Of a DNA stretch of 64,000 nt, positions 46,574-56,045 are shown piece after piece. Each line of letters starts with the position of its first letter. Positions within the stretch are counted from its first letter, which is position 1. Position numbers and translations under genes: made by a program. Source of the stretch: Dastarcus helophoroides (lineage: Eukaryota; Arthropoda; Insecta; Coleoptera; Bothrideridae); NCBI GenBank assembly GCA_028583605.1, contig CM053333.1:8760638-8824637 (forward strand), given 5' to 3'. A model generated the notes under the pieces. The model saw nothing but the letters and a program-made list of their open reading frames with translations. It ran no database searches and was not told the origin of the DNA.

Positions 46574-46671
46574 AACATTTATTAGCATTCGAGTTGGATA
46601 TACCAAACTGACGAGATCTAACAAGATCGAAACCGGTATTTGGTTTCCAAACGTCGAATCTAACAAATGTT
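46574..46671 (+). ncRNA. Type I hammerhead ribozyme, copy 2
   Basis: Core identical to copy 1. Predicted cleavage 46638/46639. Differences (acgtcgaa, taacaaatg) lie only in the outer stem I. Confidence 0.9.
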
Positions 46672-46953
46672 CAAACCTATTGGTCTGTGCATTATAGAAT
46701 CCTTGTTTTCTGGGAACTCTCCTAGAGACCAACCGCTTCGCTAAGTGGCAGTGTTTCAACTGTTGGTAGTTCAGCTACCTATGATTCACTATACACGCCG
46801 CCTGGAGGGCTGCATGAATTTGTAGTCTAGGTTGCATTCTTCTTGCATACGACATTGTTGGCGATGGCCATAGTTTCTCTATGGACCAATAGGTGACAGT
46901 ACTAAGGAGTCACTCGCTTGACGCCTGTGAATGTTTTAGTACTTACTGGTCAG

Positions 46954-47051
46954 AACATTTATTAGCATTCGAGTTAGATATACCAAACTGACGAGATCTA
47001 ACAAGATCGAAACCGGTATTTGGTTTCCAAACTTTGAATGTAATAAATGTT
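46954..47051 (+). ncRNA. Type I hammerhead ribozyme, copy 3
   Basis: Core identical to copies 1 and 2. Predicted cleavage 47018/47019. Stem I differences (gttagata, actttgaatg) weaken the outer helix only. The repeat unit is cut off about 30 nt further on, where the LTR resumes. Confidence 0.9.
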
Positions 47052-47321
47052 CAAACCTATTGGTCTGTGCATTATAGAACTACTAACTCACTAACTACAC
47101 TGACTCTAACTAACTTACTTCTAGGGAAAGCTGACCGCCTTATATGGTTTTGGCTCCCGGGTTCTAGAAAAATCACGCAGATAAGGTTTATCGTTTGCCG
47201 AAATTTCTGGAATGCTTTGCCGTTTGTTTCGTTATCGCGGTTGCTTTCCCCTTATCAGATCTTTCTAGAAACTTTTTTTACGCATTAAATTATATTCTAT
47301 CTATTTACATTGCGTTACAAT

Positions 47322-47485
47322 ATCAACCATAAACATTGCGGTTCGGTTCTAACCTCAAATAGCGCAATTGAGTTTTTTAAAAGCGAAAGGTTGAGTTTTA
47401 CTCCCTCCTCTGCCCATAAGAATTGTTGGTGCGCAATATTATATCAACCATAAACATCGCGGTTTGGTTACAACCTCAAAAAAGT
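47322..47485 (+). repeat. Two direct copies of a ~43-bp sequence, 121 bp apart
   Basis: tatcaaccataaacattgcg at 47321 and tatcaaccataaacatcgcg at about 47442, each followed by gtt.ggtt..aacctcaaa. Confidence 0.75.
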
Positions 47486-47539
47486 TGTTAGGTAAATGAG
47501 TTCTTAGAAGTAATAGGTTGAATTTTACAGAAATAAAAA

Positions 47540-47679
47540 TAGCCTAAAAGCTACCCCTAACAATACTCTACATTTTAGTAAAAGTTTTATTACAATCGAT
47601 TCAGCAATTTCCGAGATTAGCCCGGACAAAAGATCAGTCGACAGACGGACAGACGCTTCAGTTTTATTAATATAGATGA
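47540..47679 (+). mobile_element. RTE-type LINE 3' tail, copy 1
   Basis: Contains actctacattttagtaaaag, aatcgattcagcaatttccg, acagacggacagacg and ends in attaatatagat. This order (..AAATCGGTTCAGC..., ACAGACAGACAGACG, ...AATATAGAT) is the conserved 3' end of RTE/BovB-like elements and their SINEs. Related copies at 55925-56042 and, less closely, 58665-58835. Confidence 0.78.
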
Positions 47680-47689
47680 AATTAGACGC

Positions 47690-49075
47690 AACGTAGTTAA
47701 TTCAGTAAATGTATGCATGAGTGACTGAATTGTATGCATAAGTGACTGAATTACGTGTAATATGTTCCTGTTGGAGATGTGATAATTTCAAGTAAACGTC
47801 GCACAAGTTGTGGACGTTAATTCTGTAAGAATGGGTCATCGCTGATAATTTAATCGATGTTGTTAAACGTTGAAATTCTTGTTGTTGGGGGTTCAAGGGG
47901 AGAAAAAATCGAACTTGAAAGCATCGACCCAAGTGCAGCTTTCTCTTTTATAAAAATACTTTCATGTCCGATGAATTCATCTCTTCCTTTAAAGTTGAGG
48001 CATTAACCCGTGAGAATATTCGTGCACTTTGACCATTGCCTCAGCCTAATATGGCATGTTGAAATAACTGGCTAGATTGGTGTAGTGCCGTTGTAATGTT
48101 ACCGTCACCACATCGTGGTTTCCGTGAAGTTAAATCAAGTGACCTTTTTTACTCGTTTCTTCCCTGAAATCTGACATCGTTATATACAGAAAAGTAATTT
48201 TACCGACGAATGGAGAAAATTAATCCAATGGTTAACCCGTTGTTAGTAAAATAACAGACGGATATGTTCCAAATTATTTAATTCGAGAATTCTGTAATAT
48301 GATATTTTCGCTTGACATGCAAAAATAGAAGCTAGTTTTGCTTTTTGAGAATACCAGTTCCTGGAAGTACGATATAGTCAATGACTCACAAGATGGATGA
48401 TGCAGATGGTCCTAAGTTTTATGACTATAGATTTTAAAACTTGTTCTCTTGGACTGCCGAAATCTGGTGTGTAGGTACTTACGCTTTAAGATTATTAATA
48501 GTCGCTGTTTTAGCAAACTAAGTTGACATTGAATACGACAATATGTTTATAAATATGTATAATTAGAAAAGAAATATTTGGTTACGAATTCATCATTGTC
48601 ATTGGCATGATGTAATATTTGTATATAACCAAGAACTTTACGAGCGAAATCGTTTCGTTAATATTTCAGGTATATGCCGGTACCTATACATAATTTCGGT
48701 TATGAAATCGCTTTTGTAATGATACCATTTTGCGCTCTACTCTGAGATCTTGCAACGCAAACCCCGTATAAAGAGATTGTGGTTTAGAAGTACGTATACT
48801 TGATTGCCTTGCCCCGGGCATATTCAACCTTTCCTTTTATTTTCGTCCGCTTGGTTTGTCTTCGGTCGTACATATTTAACCGATGTATCATAAAAAGTAT
48901 GATTTGCATTCGCGTTTTTTGCAGTCTGCCTCGAGCAGAAAAACAAGCCGTTTAAAAAATCGGAACCAATTACGCGCGGAAAAATAGAAAACGACCGTCG
49001 ACGTAAAATCATTTTCCCAAGAATATTAATAATTTTTAATTTAATTTTAATAACTTACATTAAATTTTAACCTAC
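47690..49075. other. No recognised gene or element
   Basis: Unique AT-rich sequence; nothing supported. Confidence 0.4.
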
Positions 49076-49079
49076 AATG

Positions 49080-49405
49080 ATGCAAGAAGAATGCAACCTA
49101 GACTACAAATTCATGCAGCCCTCCAGGCGGCGTGTATAGTGAATCATAGGTAGCTGAACTACCAACAGTTGAAACACTGCCACTTAGCGAAGCGGTTGGT
49201 CTCTAGGAGAGTTCCCAGAAGACAAGGATTCTATAATGCAGGTCTGAACATTTATTAGATTCGAAGTTTGGAAACCAAATACCGGTTTCGATCTTGTTAG
49301 ATCTCGTCAGTTTGGTATATCCAACTCGAATGCTAATAAATGTTCCGACAAGTAAGTACTAAAACATTCACAGGCGTCAAGCGAGTGACTCTTTAGTACT
49401 ACCAC
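49080..49405 (-). mobile_element. Retrozyme-like repeat, inverted partial copy
   Basis: Inverse complement of the 46.2-47.1 kb unit (gcaagaagaatgcaacctag, caactgttggtagttcag in reverse, hammerhead, then acattcacaggcgtcaagcg). A single unit, so not tandem here. A short deletion next to the hammerhead (aatgcaggtctgaaca) replaces the longer spacer. Confidence 0.85.
49247..49344 (-). ncRNA. Type I hammerhead ribozyme, copy 4
   Basis: On the - strand the same CTGACGA, GATCT-AACA-AGATC, GAAA, CCGG, TA core with stem I TTGG/CCAA and AACATTTATTAG outer helix. Predicted cleavage between 49280 and 49279. Confidence 0.9.
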
Positions 49406-49421
49406 CTACTAACTCTGAGAC

Positions 49422-49814
49422 GTCAAGTGAACCACTATGTCGTCGATTTTTATGAAACATAAATCAAATGAATCCCTATACCAATACTAAACATAGCCCC
49501 AAAAAATTTTGTAAAATTTCAAATTTTATTGTTTTTACGGATGTTTAAATATTTTAATTACTTTTAATTAAAAAATTAATTTCTCGGACACTTCAACGAA
49601 ATGTTACCAAAATTTTATGAGAGATTCTTAGCAGTTTATATTTTTAAATGAAATAAACAATTTTCGTAAATTTATTTATCTATTTATTTATAATAATTAA
49701 ATAAACAATTACATTTTTTACCATGTTCTCATGTTTCGATTTTTTCAAATCTATGCGCAAAATGTTCCTCTGACCTTGAACTATAAGAATCCGCAAAAAA
49801 ATTTGACTCCCCGA
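49422..49814. repeat. Left terminal inverted repeat
   Basis: Shares accactatgt.gtcgattttta, taatttctcggacac.tt and gagattcttag.agttta with the complement of 55190-55600. Confidence 0.9.
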
Positions 49815-49949
49815 CTCATTCTGTAACTCGGCATCAATTTTTTCGATACAAGTTTACGTTAGAGCGCCTGAGCGTACGTTCTACGTACACCGAGAAATTA
49901 GCTTACATCATTTTGGTTATTCGGGTAATTGTAACTTTTTCATCTTTGG

Positions 49950-51653
49950 AATATATCTTACAAGCTATATTATCTGAATTTAGGAGATTAAAATGGTGGA
50001 ACTGTCGCGTATTCTTGACAGTTTTCCAGTTCCAGTTCCACCAATCGACTTTCATTTGAATCATGATCCGACTGTGAACAGAAGCTAAAACTTATTTTTT
50101 TTTTAAAAACTGCTCGTCCATTCATTTGTTATGTGTTTTCGTTGACACCTTGCAAACTCGCTTGATACGGGTGTATTTTTACGCAACCCCCACACCGTCG
50201 CATGCTCCTTTGCCGTGTGACGTTGCATCGACTCCAAAATGACTACGGTGACAAATCAGATTCATGAAATTCTACTTATTTTTGTAGTTTGATCCTGCTC
50301 CGTCAGAAAAATAAAACAGCTTTCTAACATTTTCCGGTCCAAACTCTTTTTTCAAAAATTCTACTAGCTTTGTATTAAATGAACTGAACTGGCATCGTGT
50401 GTAACTTTTTCCGAAATCAAAACGTGATTTATGTGCTGTATTTTTTTATCTTTACGAAAGTATATCACGTACGGATGCAAAGTTATTTGGTTACTTGACC
50501 AGTGCGATTGTATTGCATTTTGTACGTAGCATGTATAGTTTTCGGCAAAATCTAAACAAACGAATTCACCATTACACACCGATTCTTTCTTCTTATTAAA
50601 GTAAGCAGCTTGTGACTTGGCTAAAAAATCATGCTTCAGAAGGCCTGGCCAATCTTTTTCCAAAGATTTCAGAAATTCGTTACTACTCACGACTTGTTCG
50701 GTGATGTTACCATCTGAAATGGAAATTTTACGCGGAAAGTCGAAAAACAAATTATGAGAATTAGTCAAAAATCAAAATGTTCTATACCTGTCAGTATTGA
50801 TCCATTGAGTGTAAGGAATTTCTTAAATATTATCATCGAGTTGTATCTTTAGCCATTCAATAATAACTTTTATATTTGGGCACACGTGATAAGTCGATAA
50901 AAAGCATGCAGGAGTTGAAATTTCACATACTGAAGCTTTTATCAAATCACATTTTTCAACGAAAGAAATTTCATGCTTCTTCAATTCTTTTTTCAAACCG
51001 AATAATTTAAGTCTAATATTTTCCTCAATCTTACAAACACAAATCTTGTGAGTACTACTTTGACCTGCTGCAATGCATTCAGGTGGTTTGAGTTTTTGAA
51101 ATCTTGTGAGACCTATCTTACCCTCTGGAAATTTTTCTTGATATTGTTCATGGAGATCTTTTATATTAAATAACAATAGTCCTTTCTGAGCTCGAATTTT
51201 TGGCCATCTTTGACGGCAGAAATATTATCTTTCATACCAGGCATCACGCGACTAGTATCATCTAAAAGATAGAAATTCACTACATTCTCTCGTGTCGATT
51301 CAGAAAGTTTTTTTCCTTTTTTCTTTGGAGGTTCCAAAGCAAATCCAGAATTTGCTGCCAAAGCTTTAGCTTGAGACGCCATCCGACGTGAAACATTGAA
51401 CTCTCGACGAATTTTTTTCGTACTGAAATCAGCAGGTAGAGTGGTTAGTACTTCAATTTTTCCGGATCGAGTTTCTTCTTTCGAAAGAGCCTCCTTGATC
51501 CTTGATAACATTCACGAACATCTGATTCGGATCTTCAGAAGCAATAATACTCGTTATATTTCCATCAATGAAATTATGTATTATTGTCTTGATGGATTGT
51601 TTATAATAAAATTTGTAGAGCATAAAATTTGCCACAAGTTTTGTAAAAGACAT
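49950..51653 (-). pseudogene. DDE-type transposase, main part (frameshifted)
   Basis: Segments in order: IKEALSKEETRSGKIEVLTT and REFNVSRRMASQAK (helix-turn-helix-like), SESTRENVVNFYLLDDTSRV, IGLTRFQKLKPPECIAAGQS with THKICVCKIEENIRLKLFGL, then EFVCLDFAENYTCYVQNAIQ with TLHPYVIYF, and after a frame break LFYFSDGAGSNYKNK and TSHGKGACDGVGGCVK. Asp in LDFAENY, Asp in FSDGAG and Asp in ACDGVGG are candidate catalytic acids of an RNase-H-fold transposase. The family occurs in insects, cnidarians and other animals, mostly unnamed. Stops and a deletion before TSHGKG make it inactive. Confidence 0.72.
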
Positions 51654-54600
51654 TCTTTCATATGGTCAACTGTTAGTAAATTATTCAAGGTCAAAGTTCC
51701 TAAAAATCAGTTTTTTGCAATTATCTCGGTTTCTATTTTCTATAATGTTAACGTTAATAATAAAATTTGTAGAGCATAAAATTTGCCACAAGTTTTGCTT
51801 AAAAAAATTTTTTATATGGTCAACCGTTAGTAAATTATTTGAGGTCAAATTTCCTAAAAATCAGTTTTTTGCAATTATCTCGGTTTCTATAGCTTCTATG
51901 ATGTTAACGTTTATAATAAAATTTGTAGAGCATAAAATTTGCTACAAGTTTTGTTTACGACATTTTTTCATATGGTCAACCGTTAGTAAATTATTCAAGG
52001 TCAAAGTTCCTAAAAATCAGTTTTTTGCAATTATCTCGGTTTCTATTTTCTATAATGTTAACGTTAATAACGTTAACGTTTGTAGAGCATAAAATTTGTC
52101 ACAAGTTTTGTTTAGGACATTTTTTTATATGGTCAACCTTTAGTAAATTATTTAAGGTAAAAATTCCTAAAAATCAGTTTTTTGCAATTATCTCGGTTTC
52201 TATAGCTTCTATGATGTTAACGTTTGTAATAAAATTTGTAGAGCATAAAATTTGCCACAAGTTTTGTTTATTACATTTTTTCATATGGTCAACTGTTAGT
52301 AAATTATTCAAGTTCAAAGTTCCTAAAAATCAGTTTTTTGCAATTATCTCGGTTTCCATAGCTTCTATCATGTTAACGTTTACAATAAAAATTGTAAAGC
52401 ATAAAATTTGACAACTTTAGTAACAAATATTTTCTTATATGCTCAACAGTTAGTAAATTTTTCCAGATCAAAGTTACAAAATTGGTTTTTTGCAATTATC
52501 TCGGTTTCTATAGCTGCTATGATGTTAACGTTTATAATAAAATTTTGTAGAGCATAAAATTTGCCACAAGTTTTGTTTACGACATTTTTTCATATGGTCA
52601 ACCGTTAGTAAATTATTCAGGGTCAAAGTTCCTAAAAATCAGTTTTTTGCAATTATCTCGGTTTCTATAGCTTCTATGATGTTAACGTTTATAATAAAAT
52701 TTGTAGAGCATAAAATTTGCCACAAGTTTTGCTTAAAAAGATTTTTTATATGGTCAACCGTTAGTAAATTATTTAAGGTCAAATTTCCTAAAATTCAGTT
52801 TTTTGCAATTATCTCGGTTTCTATAGCTTCTATGATATTAACGTTTATAATAAAATTTGTAGAGCATAAAATTTGCCACAAGTTTTGTTTAAGACATTTT
52901 TTCATATGGTCAACCGTTAGTAAATTATTTAAGGTCAAAGTTCCTAAAAATTAGTTTTTTGCAATTATCTCGGTTTCTATTTTCTATAATGTTAACGTTA
53001 ATAATAAAATTTGTAGAGCATAAAATTTGCCACAAGTTTTGTTTAAAAAATTTTTTTATATGGCCAACCGTTAGTAAATTATTTAAGGTCAAAGTTCCTA
53101 AAAATCAGTTTTTTGCAATTATCTCTGTTTTTATTTTCTATAATGTTAACGTTTACAATAAAATTTGTAGAGCATAAAATTTGCCACAAGTTTTGCTTAA
53201 AAATTTTTTTTATATGGTCAACCGTTAGTAAATTATTTAAGGTCAAAGTTCCTAAAAATCAGTTTTTTTGCAATTATCTCGGTTTCTATAGCTTCTATGA
53301 TGTTAACGTTCATAATAAAATTTGTAGAGCATAAAATTTGCCACAAGTTTTGTTTAGGAAATTTTTTATATGGTCATCCGTTAGTAAATTATTCAAGGTC
53401 AAAGTTCCTAAAAATCAGTTTTTTGCAATTATCTCGGTTTCCATAGCTTTTATCATGTTAACGTTTACAATAAAAATTGTAAAGCATAAAATTTGACAAC
53501 TATAGTAACAAATATTTTCTTATATGCTCAACAGTTAGTAAATTTTTCCAGATCAAAGTTACAAAAATTGGTTTTTTGCAATTATCTCGGTTTCTATAGC
53601 TGCTATGATGTTAACGTTTATAGTAAAATTTGTAGAGCATAAAATTTGCCACAAGTTTTGTTTACGACATTTTTTCATATGGTCAACCGTTAGTAAATTA
53701 TTCAAGGTCAAAGTTCCTAAAAATCAGTTTTTTTGCAATTATCTCGGTTTCTATAGCTTCTATGATGTTAACGTTCATAATAAAATTTGTAGAGCATAAA
53801 ATTTGCCACAAGTTTTGTTTAGGACATTTTTTTATATGGTCAACCGTTAGTAAATTATTCAAGGTCAAAGTTCCTAAAAATCAGTTTTTTGCAATTATCT
53901 CTGTTTCTATTTTCTATAATGTTAACGTTAATAATAAAATTTGTAGAGCATAAAATTTGCCACAAGTTTTGCTTAAAAAAATTTTTTATATGGCCAACCG
54001 TTAGTAAATTATTCAAGGTCAAAATTCCTAAAAAACAGTTTTTTGCAAGTATCTCTGTTTCTATTTTCTATAATGTTAACGTTAATAATAAAATTTGTAG
54101 AGCATAAAATTTGCCACAAGTTTTGCTTAAAAAAATTTTTTATATGGTCAACCGTTAGTAAATTATTTAAGGTCAAAGTTCCTAGAAATCAGTTTTTTGC
54201 AATTATCTCGGTTTCTATAGCTTCTATGATGTTAACGTTCATAATAAAATTTGTAGAGCATAAAATATGCCACAAGTTTTGTTTAGGACATTTTTTCATA
54301 TGGCCAACCGTTAGTAAATTATTCAAGGTCAAATTTCCTAAAAATCAGTTTTTTGCAATTATCTCGGTTTCTATAGCTTCTATGATGTTAACGTATATAA
54401 TAAAATTTGTAGAGCATAAAATTTGCCACAAGTTTTGTTTAGGACATTTTTTTATATGGTCAACCGTTAGTAAATTATTCAAGGTCAAAGTTCCTAAAAA
54501 TCAGTTTTTTGCAATTATCTCGGTTTCTATTTTCTATAATGATAACGTTAATAATAAAATTTGTAGAGCATAAAATTTGCCACAAGTTTTGTTTAGGACA
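51600..54600. repeat. About 19 tandem copies of a 153-158-bp repeat inside the transposon
   Basis: gttaacgtt (or a variant) marks units at about 51747, 51902, 52057, 52216, 52374, 52531, 52681, 52837, 52990, 53144, 53303, 53458, 53609, 53767, 53920, 54074, 54227, 54385 and 54540. Units contain gtagagcataaaatttgcca, atggtcaaccgttagtaaat and cagttttttgcaattatctc. Two subtypes differ at ctatagcttctatgatg versus ctattttctataatg. Three units near 52390-52520 and 53470-53600 are more diverged. Frames open across units on the + strand are artefacts. Confidence 0.95.
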
Positions 54601-54790
54601 ACTTTTTTTGTAAGTTGATCTGAGGAATGTTTCTTTATCGGTGGTTTAACAAAATCGTTCAAAATATTGTTGATTTTCTTAATACACGTCAGATTCTTTT
54701 GTTCATCATCAATTTGAAAATTCGGATCAAGAATTCCATCATCAGTGTCAGAAAAGTCCTCTGGGCCGCTTACTATTTTTTTTTACATAC
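54575..54790 (-). pseudogene. Transposase N-terminal acidic segment
   Basis: On the - strand VSGPEDFSDTDDGILDPNFQ, then IDDEQKNLTCIKKINNILND and FVKPPIKKHSSDQLTKKV run up to the repeat array. It is acidic and low in hydrophobics, as at the N-terminus of such transposases. The array then separates it from the rest of the protein, either within an intron or as a disruption. Confidence 0.5.
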
Positions 54791-55189
54791 ATCCACACAA
54801 ACGTTTTCAGATTCCTTCATTTTAACTACTTTTTTTATCGATATTGAATTCAAATCGCTTTTACGCTTATAGACTGCTTTTTCACATGTTTACACATGTA
54901 CAAATTAATAAATTTCTTAAACTTAGCGTTTCGTTTCTTCTGAATCACTATAAGATTCGATCGCACGTGATTGAGCTTTGCTTTTTTCAAAAGATTAGAA
55001 CACTCATTGATAGGTCCCATCGTGCCTATCAAGCTGTTTTTAACAATTCTTCACATACGATTAGTATATTTCGAAACCACAAAACCATATCAACACTACG
55101 GATTATACACGACATGCGAGAACGCGACGCGACAGGTTACATCTTGTATGCAGCGCAGTAGCGAATTGATATTTGTAAACAAATGACTA

Positions 55190-55600
55190 TCGGGGAGTCA
55201 AATTTTTTTGGGGATTCTTATAGTTCAAGCTCCGAGAAAAATTTTGCGCCTAGATTCGAAAAAATCGAAACATGAGAACATTGTTAAAAATTCAGTTGTT
55301 TATTTAATTGTTATAAATAAATAGATAAATAAATAAATGTACGAAAATTGTTTATTACATTTGAAAATATAAACTACTAAGAATCTCTCATAAAATTTTC
55401 ATTAAATTTCGTTGAAAAGTGTCCGAGAAATTAATTTTTTAATTAAAAGTAATTAAAATATTTAAACATTCGTAAAAACAATAAAAATTGAAATTTTGCT
55501 AAATTTTTTGGGGCTATCTTTAGTGTTGGTATATGCATTCATTTGATCTATGTTTCCTAAAAATCGACCACATAGTGGTTTTTGGGGTTGCTCACTTGAC
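55190..55600. repeat. Right terminal inverted repeat
   Basis: Inverse complement of 49422-49814. Its tip has ggggttgctcacttgac, of which only tcacttgac is retained on the left. Confidence 0.9.
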
Positions 55601-55924
55601 CCTGCAAAATACGATTCATTTTTTTGTCTCCCAAAAATAGGTCAGACAAAATTGATAACGTTTCATTTTAAGATTTAACATTTTTTCTTACAAATTTTTA
55701 TTTTTTCATACATTTTGATTTTTTAAATTCTGAGCTGATACCTAAAAAGTGTTTTCAAAGTTTCTACTTTAATTCGAAATTTCAAGAAATTTTTATGAAA
55801 ATTTTGACAGTTTTCAAATGTTTGACCCTTTTTCAAAATGACTTCTGTTACATTTTTTTAAATAATAATAATCTCGTGTAATTGAAGAAGAGTCGACAAG
55901 CATCTCAAAGTAAAAAATGACCAC

Positions 55925-56042
55925 TTTGCCTAAAAATACTCTACATTTTGTAGAAATTTCATTAAAAACGATTTAGCAGTTTCCGAGGTTTGCCCGGACA
56001 AAAGATCAGTCGACAGCATAGATCTATGGTCGACAGACAACA
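55925..56042 (+). mobile_element. RTE-type 3' tail, copy 2
   Basis: atactctacattttgtagaa, acgatttagcagtttccgag and ttgcccggacaaaagatcag match copy 1 at 47540-47679. The terminal acagacgg part is replaced by cagcatagatctatggtcga. Confidence 0.72.
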
Positions 56043-56045
56043 AAC

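Larger units (their letters stand above)
46196..47081 (+). mobile_element. Retrozyme-like element: tandem ~375-bp repeats with hammerhead ribozymes
   Basis: 2.3 tandem units inserted into the solo LTR. Each unit has a 98-nt hammerhead domain bounded by the inverted repeat AACATTTATTAG/CTAATAAATGTT, then 270-280 nt of shared sequence (e.g. gaatccttgtcttctgggaa, ttcaactgttggtagttcag). Cleavage sites are 372 and 380 nt apart, so processing would release monomers of that size. The insertion begins at a hammerhead and ends about 30 nt after the third. No reverse transcriptase is encoded. Animal retrozymes have this design; assignment is inference from structure. Confidence 0.82.
46086..47325. repeat. 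Solo Gypsy LTR interrupted by hammerhead repeats
   Basis: 46086-46195 and 47081-47325 together match the LTR at 26986-27351 (tgttacgggct, cccactttattaccaaa; ctgaccgccttatat, tttctagaaaaatc, cagatctttctagaaa), about 355 bp in total. No internal Gypsy sequence is present, consistent with LTR-LTR recombination. A clear 5-bp duplication is not visible. Confidence 0.88.
49422..55600 (-). mobile_element. 6.2-kb DNA transposon with ~400-bp terminal inverted repeats
   Basis: 49422-49814 and 55190-55600 are inverse complements, starting GTCAAGTGA and ending at the gactccccga edge. The left arm lacks a short gcaaccccaaa segment next to the tip. Between them, on the - strand, is a broken DDE-type transposase whose coding parts are separated by a 3-kb ~155-bp tandem array. 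No clear target duplication was found. Superfamily uncertain; a Sola-type or related element is my best guess from the protein. Confidence 0.85.

Noticed and set aside
46181..46759. Repeated reading frames on the - strand of the hammerhead repeats as a gene
   Set aside because: They overlap the ribozymes antisense and simply reflect the tandem repeat. No known domain, and the open frame differs at its end between units.
51715..54573. Long + strand reading frames with repeated HKICHKFC-type words as a repeat protein
   Set aside because: They run through the ~155-bp array, whose units vary between 153 and 158 bp so the frame changes between copies. The transposase is coded on the other strand and no signal or family is recognised.
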